From a virus, in the IMG/VR virus record IMGVR_UViG_3300012920_000380, positions 1 to 20,035 of that record: a stretch of 20,035 nucleotides of DNA. The stretch is one strand, 5' to 3'. This document shows, piece after piece, positions 7,204 through 15,135 of this stretch. How positions within the stretch are numbered: the stretch's first letter is position 1; every line of letters begins with the position of its first letter. Under the pieces are notes generated by a model that saw nothing but the letters and a program-made list of their open reading frames with translations, was not told the origin of the DNA and made no database searches. Both the position numbers and the translations under genes were made by a program.

Positions 7204-8559
7204 CCATTAGTTGTAGTTCAAGGACCTGTCACTACAAGATCAGGTTACGGTAATCATACAAGAGACATAGTTGCAAGTTTAATTCAATCAGAAAAATATG
7301 AAGTAAAAATAGTATCATTGCCATGGGGTTCAACGCCGACAGATGCATTAGAACCTGATAATGAAATACATAATAAAATAGCAAAATGCATATTAACACA
7401 ATCATTGACAAGACAGCCTGAAGTTTTTATACAAGTATCTGTACCTAATGAGTTCGGTATGATATTAGGTCCTGATGGCAAATTTAAAGAACATAAGGTA
7501 GGCAAATATAATATAGGCATTACTGCCGGCATCGAAACAACAAATGTATCGCATGACTTTTTGATAGGATGTAATAGAATGGATTTAGTAATTACTACAT
7601 CGGAGCATTCAAAAAAAGGATTTATCGATACGGTATATGATAGAGTAGATGAAAATACAAAACAAAAAGTAGGTGATTTGAAGTTAGATACTCCTATAGA
7701 AGTTTTGTTCGAAGGATTAGATTTAAATACCTATCATAAAACAAATGACTTACATGAATCAGTAATCAATGAATTATCTTCTATAAAAAATAAATTTTGT
7801 TATTTGTTTGTCGGTCATTGGCTAAAAGGTGATATAGGACAAGATAGAAAAGATATAGGAATGTTAATCAAGACATTTTGTGAAACGTTTAAAAATAAAG
7901 CAGCTCGTAATAAACCAGCATTAATTTTAAAAACAAGTAGTGCAACATTTTCTATAATCGATAGAGATGATATGATGAAAAAAATACAAGAAATTATAAC
8001 TCCATATGGTAACAAAGCTCCAGAGGTATACTTATTGCATGGCGATCTTTCTGATTCAGAAATGAACTCATTATATAATCATCCAAAAATTAAAGGTATG
8101 ATATCATTTACTAAAGGGGAAGGTTTCGGTCGTCCATTATTAGAATTTACAGTTACAGAAAAACCTGTTATTGCAAGTAATTGGTCTGGTCAAACAGATT
8201 TCTTAAAACATTCTGTATTATTACCTGGCGAATTAACTGAAATACATCCATCTGCTGCAGATCAATTTTTATTGAAAGGATCCAGATGGTTTACTGTGAA
8301 TTACCAGTATGCATCACGTATATTAAAAGATGTCACAGAAAACTATAAAAAATATTTGCCGAATGCTAGATCACAGAGTAGATTTAGTAAAGAAAATTTT
8401 AGTTTTGATATAATGTCAAAAAAATTATGTGATTTAGTTGATAAAGGATTAGAAGGAGTTCCTACACATGTCGGATTGAAATTACCTAAATTAAAGAAAG
8501 TAGGAGAATCTAATACTGCTAAATTAAAATTACCTAAATTAAAGAAAGTTGAAGCATGA
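7198..8559 (+). CDS. GT-B glycosyltransferase, GT4-like, with C-terminal LPKLKK repeats
   Basis: A 453-residue enzyme. The N-terminus GPVTTRSGYGNHTRD carries the glycine-rich acceptor loop, followed by a domain with ITAGIETTNVSHDF. The C-terminal Rossmann domain has LLFVGHW-like FCYLFVGHW and GEGFGRPLLEF, with the E308-x7-E316 donor pair. The last 25 residues are a basic tail containing LPKLKK twice (429-434 and 445-450), encoded by a 23-nt perfect direct repeat. It is probably paralogous to the previous gene in overall plan but clearly diverged. No membrane segment or signal is visible. It is coupled to both neighbours by ATGA overlaps. The sugar is unknown. Confidence 0.87.
   Translation: MKPLVVVQGPVTTRSGYGNHTRDIVASLIQSEKYEVKIVSLPWGSTPTDALEPDNEIHNKIAKCILTQSLTRQPEVFIQVSVPNEFGMILGPDGKFKEHKVGKYNIGITAGIETTNVSHDFLIGCNRMDLVITTSEHSKKGFIDTVYDRVDENTKQKVGDLKLDTPIEVLFEGLDLNTYHKTNDLHESVINELSSIKNKFCYLFVGHWLKGDIGQDRKDIGMLIKTFCETFKNKAARNKPALILKTSSATFSIIDRDDMMKKIQEIITPYGNKAPEVYLLHGDLSDSEMNSLYNHPKIKGMISFTKGEGFGRPLLEFTVTEKPVIASNWSGQTDFLKHSVLLPGELTEIHPSAADQFLLKGSRWFTVNYQYASRILKDVTENYKKYLPNARSQSRFSKENFSFDIMSKKLCDLVDKGLEGVPTHVGLKLPKLKKVGESNTAKLKLPKLKKVEA
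8479..8549 (+). repeat. Two-copy 23-nt direct repeat encoding LPKLKK
   Basis: Bases 8479-8501 and 8527-8549 are identical, 48 nt (16 codons) apart, at the 3' end of the glycosyltransferase gene. Each copy encodes the core KLPKLKKV. The spacing keeps the reading frame, so the duplication adds a second peptide motif. A diverged copy at 5762-5779 encodes the same hexapeptide with other codons. Confidence 0.9.
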
Positions 8560-9038
8560 AATTAGATTATGATGCGATATCTCCTATTACTGGTAATGAA
8601 TGTGTAATAGTAGAAGCAGATCAAAAAACAAATATTAATTCATATATGTGTATGGAATCTGGTTATACTACAACAGATAACTTTATAATAGATTCAGATC
8701 ATGTACATGAATACGAAAATCAAATATCTGATTTAATGAAATCGGTTAAATTTATAGATGAAGAATTAGGATTAGTATGGTATCCAGCATTTCTAAATAT
8801 TCCAGGCGTGGGAATGCTTTATTGTTCTGGTAAAAGTCAAAGGACAATGAGATGGGAAGTTGCATCAACTGTAGAAATTGTAGGCGAAGAACGTTTAAAA
8901 TTTCCTATACCAGGAAAAGAAGGAGAATATTTTACATCTAAACTTGATACGGATAATGCTCAAGTATTTAAAAAACATGAGTTTGAAACTGCATTAGATC
9001 ATTTTTATAGTTTAGTTAACAAGGTATATGCACAATGA
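8556..9038 (+). CDS. Conserved-looking phage protein of unknown function
   Basis: A 160-residue soluble protein, mixed alpha/beta. It opens with DAISPITGNECVIVEAD, which looks like a small treble-clef-free start rather than a zinc site. Later features are ESGYTTTD, ELGLVWYPAFLNIPGVGM, a TMRWEVAST strand and a PIPGKEGEYFTSKLD loop. I recall similar proteins in large T4-like phages, always unnamed. It sits between two glycosyltransferases with ATGA overlaps on both sides, so it should belong to the same pathway, perhaps as a partner subunit or acceptor. No catalytic motif can be assigned. Confidence 0.6.
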   Translation: MKLDYDAISPITGNECVIVEADQKTNINSYMCMESGYTTTDNFIIDSDHVHEYENQISDLMKSVKFIDEELGLVWYPAFLNIPGVGMLYCSGKSQRTMRWEVASTVEIVGEERLKFPIPGKEGEYFTSKLDTDNAQVFKKHEFETALDHFYSLVNKVYAQ

Positions 9039-9670
9039 AAATAAGTTATGCAACATTGGTACATAATGAACGCATGGAAATTGAACGTTTATTAAACTAT
9101 TTAGTTAAATATAAAAACGCGGAAGATGAAATCGTAATAATGCTTGATTCTCAAAATGTAACTAAAGATGTTAGACAATATGTCGAAGATTTTGTTTTAT
9201 CACATAAAGAAGATCATTACATTGTTTTATGTTCGCATCCATTAAATAAAAATTTTGCAAAACATAAAAATTACTTATCAAGACAGTGTTCAGGCGATTG
9301 GATATTTTTAATAGACGCAGATGAATGGCCTGACGAATATTTAATGTCATCATTACGTTATATTATCGATCAAAACCCAGAAGTTGAAGCATATTTCGTA
9401 CCAAGAATAAACGAAGTTGATGGTATAACTGCTAAACATATGGCACAATGGGGATGGAATGCTAATGATAGAGGATGGATAAATTTTCCAGATTATCAAA
9501 TGAGAGTTTATAAAAATGATGATAAAATAATGTGGGAAGGATCGGTGCATGAAAGATTAACCGGTTATAAACAGTATAGTTCATTACCATCCAATAAAGA
9601 ATATTGTTTATGGCATCCTAAAGATATCAAAAGACAAGAAGTTCAGAATAAGTTATATGATACCATATGA
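9035..9670 (+). CDS. GT-A glycosyltransferase, GT2-like
   Basis: A 211-residue family 2 type enzyme. It has an ATLVHNERMEIERLLNYL start (nucleotide-binding strand and helix), KHKNYLSRQCSGDWIFLIDADEWP with the metal-binding D94-A-D96, then FPDYQMRVYKNDDKIMWEGSVHERL, a segment common to WaaE-like and beta-glucosyltransferase-like GT2 proteins. It is shorter than the 250-300 usual for the family but has the full core. No membrane helix is seen, so it is not a processive synthase. ATGA overlaps tie it to genes on both sides. Confidence 0.87.
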   Translation: MKISYATLVHNERMEIERLLNYLVKYKNAEDEIVIMLDSQNVTKDVRQYVEDFVLSHKEDHYIVLCSHPLNKNFAKHKNYLSRQCSGDWIFLIDADEWPDEYLMSSLRYIIDQNPEVEAYFVPRINEVDGITAKHMAQWGWNANDRGWINFPDYQMRVYKNDDKIMWEGSVHERLTGYKQYSSLPSNKEYCLWHPKDIKRQEVQNKLYDTI

Positions 9671-10701
9671 TCAAAATAAAATTATATGAACATGAAAAGC
9701 ATCGTAATGAATGCGCATTTCGTCCTTATTCGGCTGCTCAAAACATATTACGAGATATAGGTATTGAATTTACTCAAGGCGAATCATATGACTATGCATG
9801 GATAGCTCAAGCTAGTTTTTTAAACAAAAAAGTATCATTAGAACAATCAGTTAATGATGGATTAGAATTTTTATCTAAAATTACTGGCGATTATATGCTA
9901 CTTGATGGGCAAGATTCTACATCATTAATAGGATCATATGAGGTGTTTAAAGAATCTAATGCTTTACTATTAATGAAAAATAGTTTATTAAAGGATAGAT
10001 CTTTATATAAACAAAAATCGGCGTTAGGAAGATATTATTGGGGTTCTGGAGATTATGCATTATCTGATTTCGACGAATATTCAGATAGAATAGTATTATC
10101 AGGTACGAATTGGTTATCAACACACTGGTCTGGGATAAACGTTCAGTGGTATAATATTGATAGGCCTAGAGAGTATGATGTATCAGCCATGTTTCAATAT
10201 CCTAGTCCTAAAAAAGTTTATGAGCATGATATGATTCAAAGTGACTACTATGATGCCTTTAGACGACCTGCTATCGAACAAATAAACGACCTAACATGGT
10301 CTATCAAAGTAGCAAAATTAAATAATGGTATTCGAGTATCTCAAGAAGAATATTATAATAGAACATTCAATTCAAAAATATTATTCGCGCCATATGGATA
10401 TGGAGAAATGGCACCTAGAGATTTAGAGGCTGCAATGTTCGGTTCTATACTAATAAAGCCAGACATGTCATATATAGATACAGTACCAAATGTGTTTACA
10501 GACCAAGAAACATATATAGCATGTAAACACGACTTCAGTGATTTAAACGAAAAAATTATAGAAATACTAGGAAATTACAAAAAATATTATTATATTATAC
10601 AGAATGCAAGAAAGAGATTTGAACAAGAAATGTCGCACGAGAAATTGGCAATACATTTACATACCATGTTTAAAAATTTAAAAGGGGTTAGTGTTGGATA
10701 A
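9667..10701 (+). CDS. Glycosyltransferase-like protein with GT-B C-terminal domain (CgeB/GT1-like)
   Basis: A 344-residue protein. The C-terminal part, FAPYGYGEMAPRDLEAAMFG followed by SILIKPDM and a closing ENYKKY-like helix (GNYKKYYYIIQNARKRFEQ), matches the glycosyl transferases family 1 domain found in CgeB-like proteins, where R/E residues of the APRDLEA segment bind the donor. The N-terminal half is diverged and could bind the acceptor. No membrane segment is visible. It is linked to the preceding gene by ATGA, and its end overlaps the next start by 11 nt. The donor sugar cannot be inferred. Confidence 0.7.
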   Translation: MIKIKLYEHEKHRNECAFRPYSAAQNILRDIGIEFTQGESYDYAWIAQASFLNKKVSLEQSVNDGLEFLSKITGDYMLLDGQDSTSLIGSYEVFKESNALLLMKNSLLKDRSLYKQKSALGRYYWGSGDYALSDFDEYSDRIVLSGTNWLSTHWSGINVQWYNIDRPREYDVSAMFQYPSPKKVYEHDMIQSDYYDAFRRPAIEQINDLTWSIKVAKLNNGIRVSQEEYYNRTFNSKILFAPYGYGEMAPRDLEAAMFGSILIKPDMSYIDTVPNVFTDQETYIACKHDFSDLNEKIIEILGNYKKYYYIIQNARKRFEQEMSHEKLAIHLHTMFKNLKGVSVG

Positions 10702-11710
10702 CAAGTTAATTATATTTGGACCATGGTGTGGTGAATTTAGTTACGAAATAAAATGGTGGATACCAGAAATTCGTAAAGTAAAAAATGAACAGTTTAAAGA
10801 CTGGGATGCTATAGCTATAGGGTTCGATGGCAGAAAAGTATTATATGAAGATTTTACTGATGCATACATTTCATATCCAAAAGAAATTAATGATACATTA
10901 ACATATCCTGCAACTTATGGCGAACATATTGCCGGTAAAGGAGATATAATACCAGATAATTTAAAAGAATTTGCAACTAATATTGCTAGGCATTATCAGG
11001 AACAAGGTTATATGGATATTAAAATATGGTGGCCTAATACTATTCCTATATCAGCTGAAAGAACATTATCTGATACTATTTTTGGAGAAACAAAACATTA
11101 TTCAGCTAGAAAGGAAATATTAGATTCTATTCGTAAGGAAATAAAATTTGATAATAATCGTGATACAATAGCAATTATGGCACGTAATAGGTGTAGAAAC
11201 GGTATCGTAGATCGTGAAACATGGAATCCAGAACATTGGATGACATTGATAGAAAAAATTATCATAGAATTAAAATTAAATATAGTATTTATTAATTTAG
11301 AATCAAAAGGATCTTCAGGCGGCTCATATAATTTTTCAGATCATCCTATATGTAAAAAATACGAAAAAAACATAAAACAAATAAATATCGCCGGCGAAAA
11401 TTCTGTGGAAATACAATTTGCAATTTTGCAAAATACTATTTGTAGTATATTTGGTGCTACCGGATCCGCTTTTTTAGCATGTCTTGTAAATTCAAATTTA
11501 TTCACTCAACAGACAAAAGAGAATGGATATAGACTCAATGTGGAATTTAATCAAATGAAAAATAATCTAGACTCAGATGATATAGATTTAAAAAGGCCTT
11601 ATATTTTTGATAAGTATGATTACGCTAATTTTTGGGATTCGTCGCCTATAGAATTATTTGATGAATTTAAAAAATATTATTTAACATTATTAACAGAAAA
11701 AAAATTATGA
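10691..11710 (+). CDS. Putative GT-B fold glycosyltransferase
   Basis: Up to 339 residues. The start is GTG at 10691 or TTG at 10694; a G-rich ribosome site (AAAGGGG, 10681-10687) lies 3 or 6 nt before them, so TTG has the better spacing. No ATG lies near the N-terminus. The protein begins IIFGPWCGEFSYEIKWWIPEIR and later has TIAIMARNR, WNPEHWMTLIEKI, LNIVFINLESKG and SIFGATGSAFLACLVN, a layout like the donor half of heptosyltransferase- or fucosyltransferase-type GT-B enzymes. This is a fold-level guess without an assignable catalytic residue. It could instead be a sugar-binding or unrelated Rossmann protein. Confidence 0.6.
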   Translation: MLDNKLIIFGPWCGEFSYEIKWWIPEIRKVKNEQFKDWDAIAIGFDGRKVLYEDFTDAYISYPKEINDTLTYPATYGEHIAGKGDIIPDNLKEFATNIARHYQEQGYMDIKIWWPNTIPISAERTLSDTIFGETKHYSARKEILDSIRKEIKFDNNRDTIAIMARNRCRNGIVDRETWNPEHWMTLIEKIIIELKLNIVFINLESKGSSGGSYNFSDHPICKKYEKNIKQINIAGENSVEIQFAILQNTICSIFGATGSAFLACLVNSNLFTQQTKENGYRLNVEFNQMKNNLDSDDIDLKRPYIFDKYDYANFWDSSPIELFDEFKKYYLTLLTEKKL

Positions 11711-12885
11711 TACCTTTATTTAAAGTATTTATGGCACCGACAGCAAAAGAAAAGGTCGGCGAAGTATTAGATAGTGGTTATATCGGCCAGGGTGCAAAAG
11801 TTGACGAATTTGAAAAACAATTGAGTCAATATTTCGGCAATAAACAGATTGTAACAACTAATTCTGGGACATCTGCATTACACTTAGCGTTACATCTATT
11901 GAAAAAGCCGTTCGATAAAACAGTTACATTCCAAGGATTAGCACAGAAAAAAGAATATTGGCCTGGAATAAATTCTGGGGACGAAGTTCTAGCAACAGCA
12001 TTAACATGTACTGCATCAAATTGGCCGATAGTTGCTAATGGATTAAAAATTAAATGGGTTGATATCGATCCTACTACACTTAATATGGATTTAGATGATC
12101 TAGAAAAAAAGATGACATTAAAAACTAAAGCTATTGTAGGCGTACATTGGGGCGGATATCCGTTAGATCTATATAAAATTACAAAAATAAGAGAAAGATT
12201 TAGGAAAAAACATGGATGGGCTCCTTCGCTAATAGAAGATGGGGCGCATGCTATAGGTACTAAATATAAAGGACATTATTTAGGTAATCATGGTAATTTC
12301 CTAATGAATTCATTACAAGCAATTAAACATGTTACATCAATTGATGGCGGTTTGTTGCATTGTCCGCATCATGAATTATATGAACGTGCTAAATTAGTTA
12401 GATGGTACGGTATCGATCGAGACCCAAAAGGCAGAACAGATTTTAGATGCGAAGCCGATATACCAGAATGGGGATTTAAGTTTCATATGAACGATGTTTG
12501 TGCTGTCGTTGGAATGGAAAATTTTAAGCATCTAACAGAAATAACAAATACACATAAATCAAATGCAGCTTATTATGATAAAAATTTACAAAATGTAGAA
12601 GGCGTTACTTTATTAACTCGAGAAGACGACTTTGAATCGGCATTTTGGATATATTCTTTATTGGTAGATGATAGAGAAGGATTTTATAAACATATGAAAG
12701 AATGTGGAATTACAGTATCGCAAGTTCATGAACGTAATGATAAACATAGTTGTATGTCAGAGTTCAAAGCGCCATTACCTAATTTAGATAAGATAATCGG
12801 AAAGGTAGTAAATATACCAGTAGGGTGGTGGGTTTCAAAATCAGATAGAAAATATATTGTGGAATGTATTAAAAAAGGATGGTAA
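11707..12885 (+). CDS. PLP-dependent sugar aminotransferase, DegT/DnrJ/EryC1/StrS family
   Basis: Transfers an amino group, usually from glutamate, to a keto-sugar nucleotide, giving an amino sugar. The 392 residues are of family length. N-terminal YIGQGAKVDEFEKQL and TNSGTSALHLAL bind phosphate and PLP, D178 in IEDGAHAIGT contacts the pyridine ring, and K207 in SLQAIKHVTSIDGG is the Schiff-base lysine. An insertion of about 15 residues precedes GDEVLATALTCTASN. No dehydratase or oxidase making a keto sugar lies in the window, so that step must come from the host or from genes outside. ATGA joins it to the upstream gene. Confidence 0.94.
   Translation: MIPLFKVFMAPTAKEKVGEVLDSGYIGQGAKVDEFEKQLSQYFGNKQIVTTNSGTSALHLALHLLKKPFDKTVTFQGLAQKKEYWPGINSGDEVLATALTCTASNWPIVANGLKIKWVDIDPTTLNMDLDDLEKKMTLKTKAIVGVHWGGYPLDLYKITKIRERFRKKHGWAPSLIEDGAHAIGTKYKGHYLGNHGNFLMNSLQAIKHVTSIDGGLLHCPHHELYERAKLVRWYGIDRDPKGRTDFRCEADIPEWGFKFHMNDVCAVVGMENFKHLTEITNTHKSNAAYYDKNLQNVEGVTLLTREDDFESAFWIYSLLVDDREGFYKHMKECGITVSQVHERNDKHSCMSEFKAPLPNLDKIIGKVVNIPVGWWVSKSDRKYIVECIKKGW
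12874..12879 (+). promoter_or_regulatory. Ribosome site deciding the start at 12885
   Basis: AAAGGA ends 5 nt before the ATG at 12885 but overlaps the alternative ATG at 12879. This favours 12885 as the start, giving a TAATG one-base overlap with the aminotransferase stop. Confidence 0.6.
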
Positions 12886-13529
12886 TGAATTTAATAAAAT
12901 ATGATATAAAAAAATATCCATTTTCAGATATAATAAAAGATTTATATGAAATAAATAATCTAGAACTTATACATAAACAATGGAAAAATGCTCGCGAATA
13001 TCATTTATTAGATGATGTACGAACAGATCAAACAACTGTATATCATAAACATTTTTATAACACTATTAGTACGACTAATTGGTATGAAGTATATAATAAA
13101 TTTATAGTAGAAGTAATTCGTCCATTGTTCGATGATGAAATTTTATATCAACGGATTCCGACATTTAGAGTTCATCAACCAAATAATTTAGCAGTTGCCG
13201 CTTATCATAGAGATAGTGAATATTCACATTCAACACATGAGATAAATTTCTTTTTGCCATTAACGCGTGCATTTGATAATAATACTATCTGGGTTGAAAG
13301 TGAAAAAGATAAGAAAGATTTTGCTCCTATGAATTTAAATATAGGCGAATGTGCTCAATGGGATGGAGCTAACTTATTACATGGAAATAAAACAAATGAT
13401 ACAGGCGTTGCAAGAGTAAGCGTTGATTTCAGAGTGTTACCGGCCAAAAAATATCAGGAAAATAAATTGACAAGTATTACAAATAACACAAAAATGATAA
13501 TAGGAGATTATTGGTCAAGATGTATTTAG
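12885..13529 (+). CDS. StrG-like cupin/2-oxoglutarate dioxygenase-fold protein
   Basis: About 214 residues from the ATG at 12885 (an ATG two codons earlier is less well placed). The central part FRVHQPNNLAVAAYHRDSEYSH, EINFFLPLT, NTIWVES and LLHGNKTNDTGVARVSVDFRV has the double-stranded beta-helix layout of StrG (streptomycin biosynthesis) and phytanoyl-CoA dioxygenase relatives. Possible iron ligands are H108, D110 and H166, with R177 placed to bind 2-oxoglutarate. If active, it would hydroxylate or oxidise a sugar or the acceptor. It follows the aminotransferase, a pairing also known from aminoglycoside-type sugar pathways. Residue numbers are counted from 12885. Confidence 0.75.
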   Translation: MNLIKYDIKKYPFSDIIKDLYEINNLELIHKQWKNAREYHLLDDVRTDQTTVYHKHFYNTISTTNWYEVYNKFIVEVIRPLFDDEILYQRIPTFRVHQPNNLAVAAYHRDSEYSHSTHEINFFLPLTRAFDNNTIWVESEKDKKDFAPMNLNIGECAQWDGANLLHGNKTNDTGVARVSVDFRVLPAKKYQENKLTSITNNTKMIIGDYWSRCI

Positions 13530-14125
13530 AATATCCGATAGAATCATCATATTATTGTAATAACTTAGGAGCAGCTACAGGTGTCAATCATTTTTATCCT
13601 GGGATCGGCCGTACTCTATATAATTATATAATAGATGCTAAGCCAAATGTAATAATTGAATTCGGTGTTTTACATGGATTTTCGACAACGTGTATGGCAC
13701 AAGCATTAAGAGATATAGGTACCGGAAAAATATATGGATATGATTTATGGGAACGTGAAAAATATAATCATGGGCAACGACTTTCACAAGTTAAGAATAC
13801 TTTAGAAAAATATAACTTAAATAAATTTGTAGAATTAAGATCTGGAGATATATTTAATGTATTGCAGTCAAATGATATTGATTTTGAATATGTCGATTTA
13901 ATACATATTGATGTAAATAATGATGGCGATAAATTATCTCGTATATTCGACTTATTACAGACGAAATCATATAACGGAGATATCTTGTTTGAGGGAGGGA
14001 TAGAAGCGCGCGATAATTGTTGGTGGATGAAAAAATTTAATAAATCACCAATATGTAATTTACAATTTGAAATTTTAAATTTAAATTATCCAGGGATTTC
14101 AAGAATTAAACAAAAAAGGAATTAA
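13511..14125 (+). CDS. Class I SAM-dependent methyltransferase-like protein
   Basis: Up to 204 residues. A TTG at 13511 lies 4 nt after AGGAG (13502-13506), while the ATG at 13520 has no close site, so the start is uncertain between the two. Motif I is VIIEFGVLHGFSTTCMAQAL (E50, G52, G56 counted from TTG), then KIYGYDLWE (motif II), VELRSGDIFNVL and the acidic strand YVDLIHIDVNNDGD. This resembles the methyltransferase_24 / cephalosporin-hydroxylase-like group often found in glycan loci. It overlaps the dioxygenase-like gene and is 2 nt from the radical SAM gene. It probably methylates a sugar hydroxyl; the substrate is unknown. Confidence 0.8.
   Translation: MVKMYLEYPIESSYYCNNLGAATGVNHFYPGIGRTLYNYIIDAKPNVIIEFGVLHGFSTTCMAQALRDIGTGKIYGYDLWEREKYNHGQRLSQVKNTLEKYNLNKFVELRSGDIFNVLQSNDIDFEYVDLIHIDVNNDGDKLSRIFDLLQTKSYNGDILFEGGIEARDNCWWMKKFNKSPICNLQFEILNLNYPGISRIKQKRN
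14116..14120 (+). promoter_or_regulatory. Shine-Dalgarno site of the radical SAM gene
   Basis: AAGGA, 7 nt before the ATG at 14128, fixes that start so that the CxxxCxxC motif falls at residues 13-20. Confidence 0.65.
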
Positions 14126-14127
14126 AA

Positions 14128-15135
14128 ATGAATTATACTTTGGAAATAACAACAAAAATTGGTTGTTCCAATATGTGTGAATATTGTCCTCAGACTAAAC
14201 TTATACGGAGATACAGAGCTAATGGTCATATGAAAACATTAAACGAAAATATGAATAATGCGAGCGATAACATACATTTAGCGTTTATGAACGAGTATCT
14301 GAAAATGGATAAAAATCGAGAAACAATGATGTCTGTTGACACATTTAAAAAATGTTTGTCTACTATCGATAATGCCGTTGATATACATTTTTCTGGGTAT
14401 GTGGAAGCATTTGAAAATCCTAATGCAATTGAAATGGTAGAACATGCTGTAAACAAAGGACATAATGTAGGTATCAATACTACATTAATGTTTATGACTA
14501 AAGAAACAATCGATCGTTTAGTAAAAATCGGACGATTTAAACATTTTCATGTTCATACACCGTCAGCAACATATTTTGAAACTATAGGTCGTATTGGAAA
14601 GACACCATTCCTAAAAAATATACCAGAAGACCAAGGAAAAGTTAAAAAAGAAATATCAGAAAAATATTTTGATTTATTAGATTATATGATTGATAATGCT
14701 AGATCGGTAGGTGCACATTTTCATACACATAGTGCGCCGGGAAAGGCGTTACATCCAGAAATAGAAGAACGATTCGGAGATCGTATACGAGCAGTCGGGT
14801 ATAGAAATAGAGGTTTAAATTCTAGAGCTGGCAACATAGGTAAATTAATCGGAGAAGCTTTATGGAAAGATAATTGGTGTAAACGTATTATACAAAATGT
14901 ATTATTGCCAGATGGCAGTGTACAATTATGCTGTCAGGATTATGGATTAGAAGAGCCTATAGGAAATTTATTACATATGCCATATCATGCATTATTTGAA
15001 ACAAATCGATTCAAAGAAATAATGGCAGGTAAAGCTTCCATATGTCAACGATGTGATGATGGCGTAGCAGTACCAAATGATCAAAAGCAAAAATTAAGTT
15101 CTATGCAACATTATGAAAATGAATGGAGAAAATAA
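14128..15135 (+). CDS. Radical SAM enzyme with C-terminal SPASM-like cysteines
   Basis: A 335-residue protein with the radical SAM motif C13-x3-C17-x2-C20 (GCSNMCEYCPQ), which holds the 4Fe-4S cluster that cleaves SAM. A VDIHFSGYVEAFENP segment matches the glycine-rich SAM-binding strand region. The C-terminal part has C251, C268-C269, C306 and C309, with LPDGSVQLCCQDYG and IGNLL, the usual features of a SPASM or twitch domain holding extra Fe-S clusters. SPASM enzymes act on peptides or on sugars, for example as epimerases or dehydrogenases. In this cluster a carbohydrate substrate is likely, but a peptide acceptor cannot be excluded. It abuts the next gene exactly (TAAATG). Confidence 0.9.
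   Translation: MNYTLEITTKIGCSNMCEYCPQTKLIRRYRANGHMKTLNENMNNASDNIHLAFMNEYLKMDKNRETMMSVDTFKKCLSTIDNAVDIHFSGYVEAFENPNAIEMVEHAVNKGHNVGINTTLMFMTKETIDRLVKIGRFKHFHVHTPSATYFETIGRIGKTPFLKNIPEDQGKVKKEISEKYFDLLDYMIDNARSVGAHFHTHSAPGKALHPEIEERFGDRIRAVGYRNRGLNSRAGNIGKLIGEALWKDNWCKRIIQNVLLPDGSVQLCCQDYGLEEPIGNLLHMPYHALFETNRFKEIMAGKASICQRCDDGVAVPNDQKQKLSSMQHYENEWRK

Noticed and set aside
7284-7532. Open frame on the minus strand, about 82 codons
   Set aside because: Lies antisense inside a clear glycosyltransferase gene, has no ribosome site and no recognisable protein pattern. The same applies to minus-strand frames at 1089-1271, 4947-5156, 7815-8015, 9171-9550, 14226-14477, 16707-16913 and 18696-18950.
8479-8549. 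Short direct repeats as a possible CRISPR or integration site
   Set aside because: Only two copies, in frame within a gene, with a codon-periodic spacing. They encode a repeated peptide instead.
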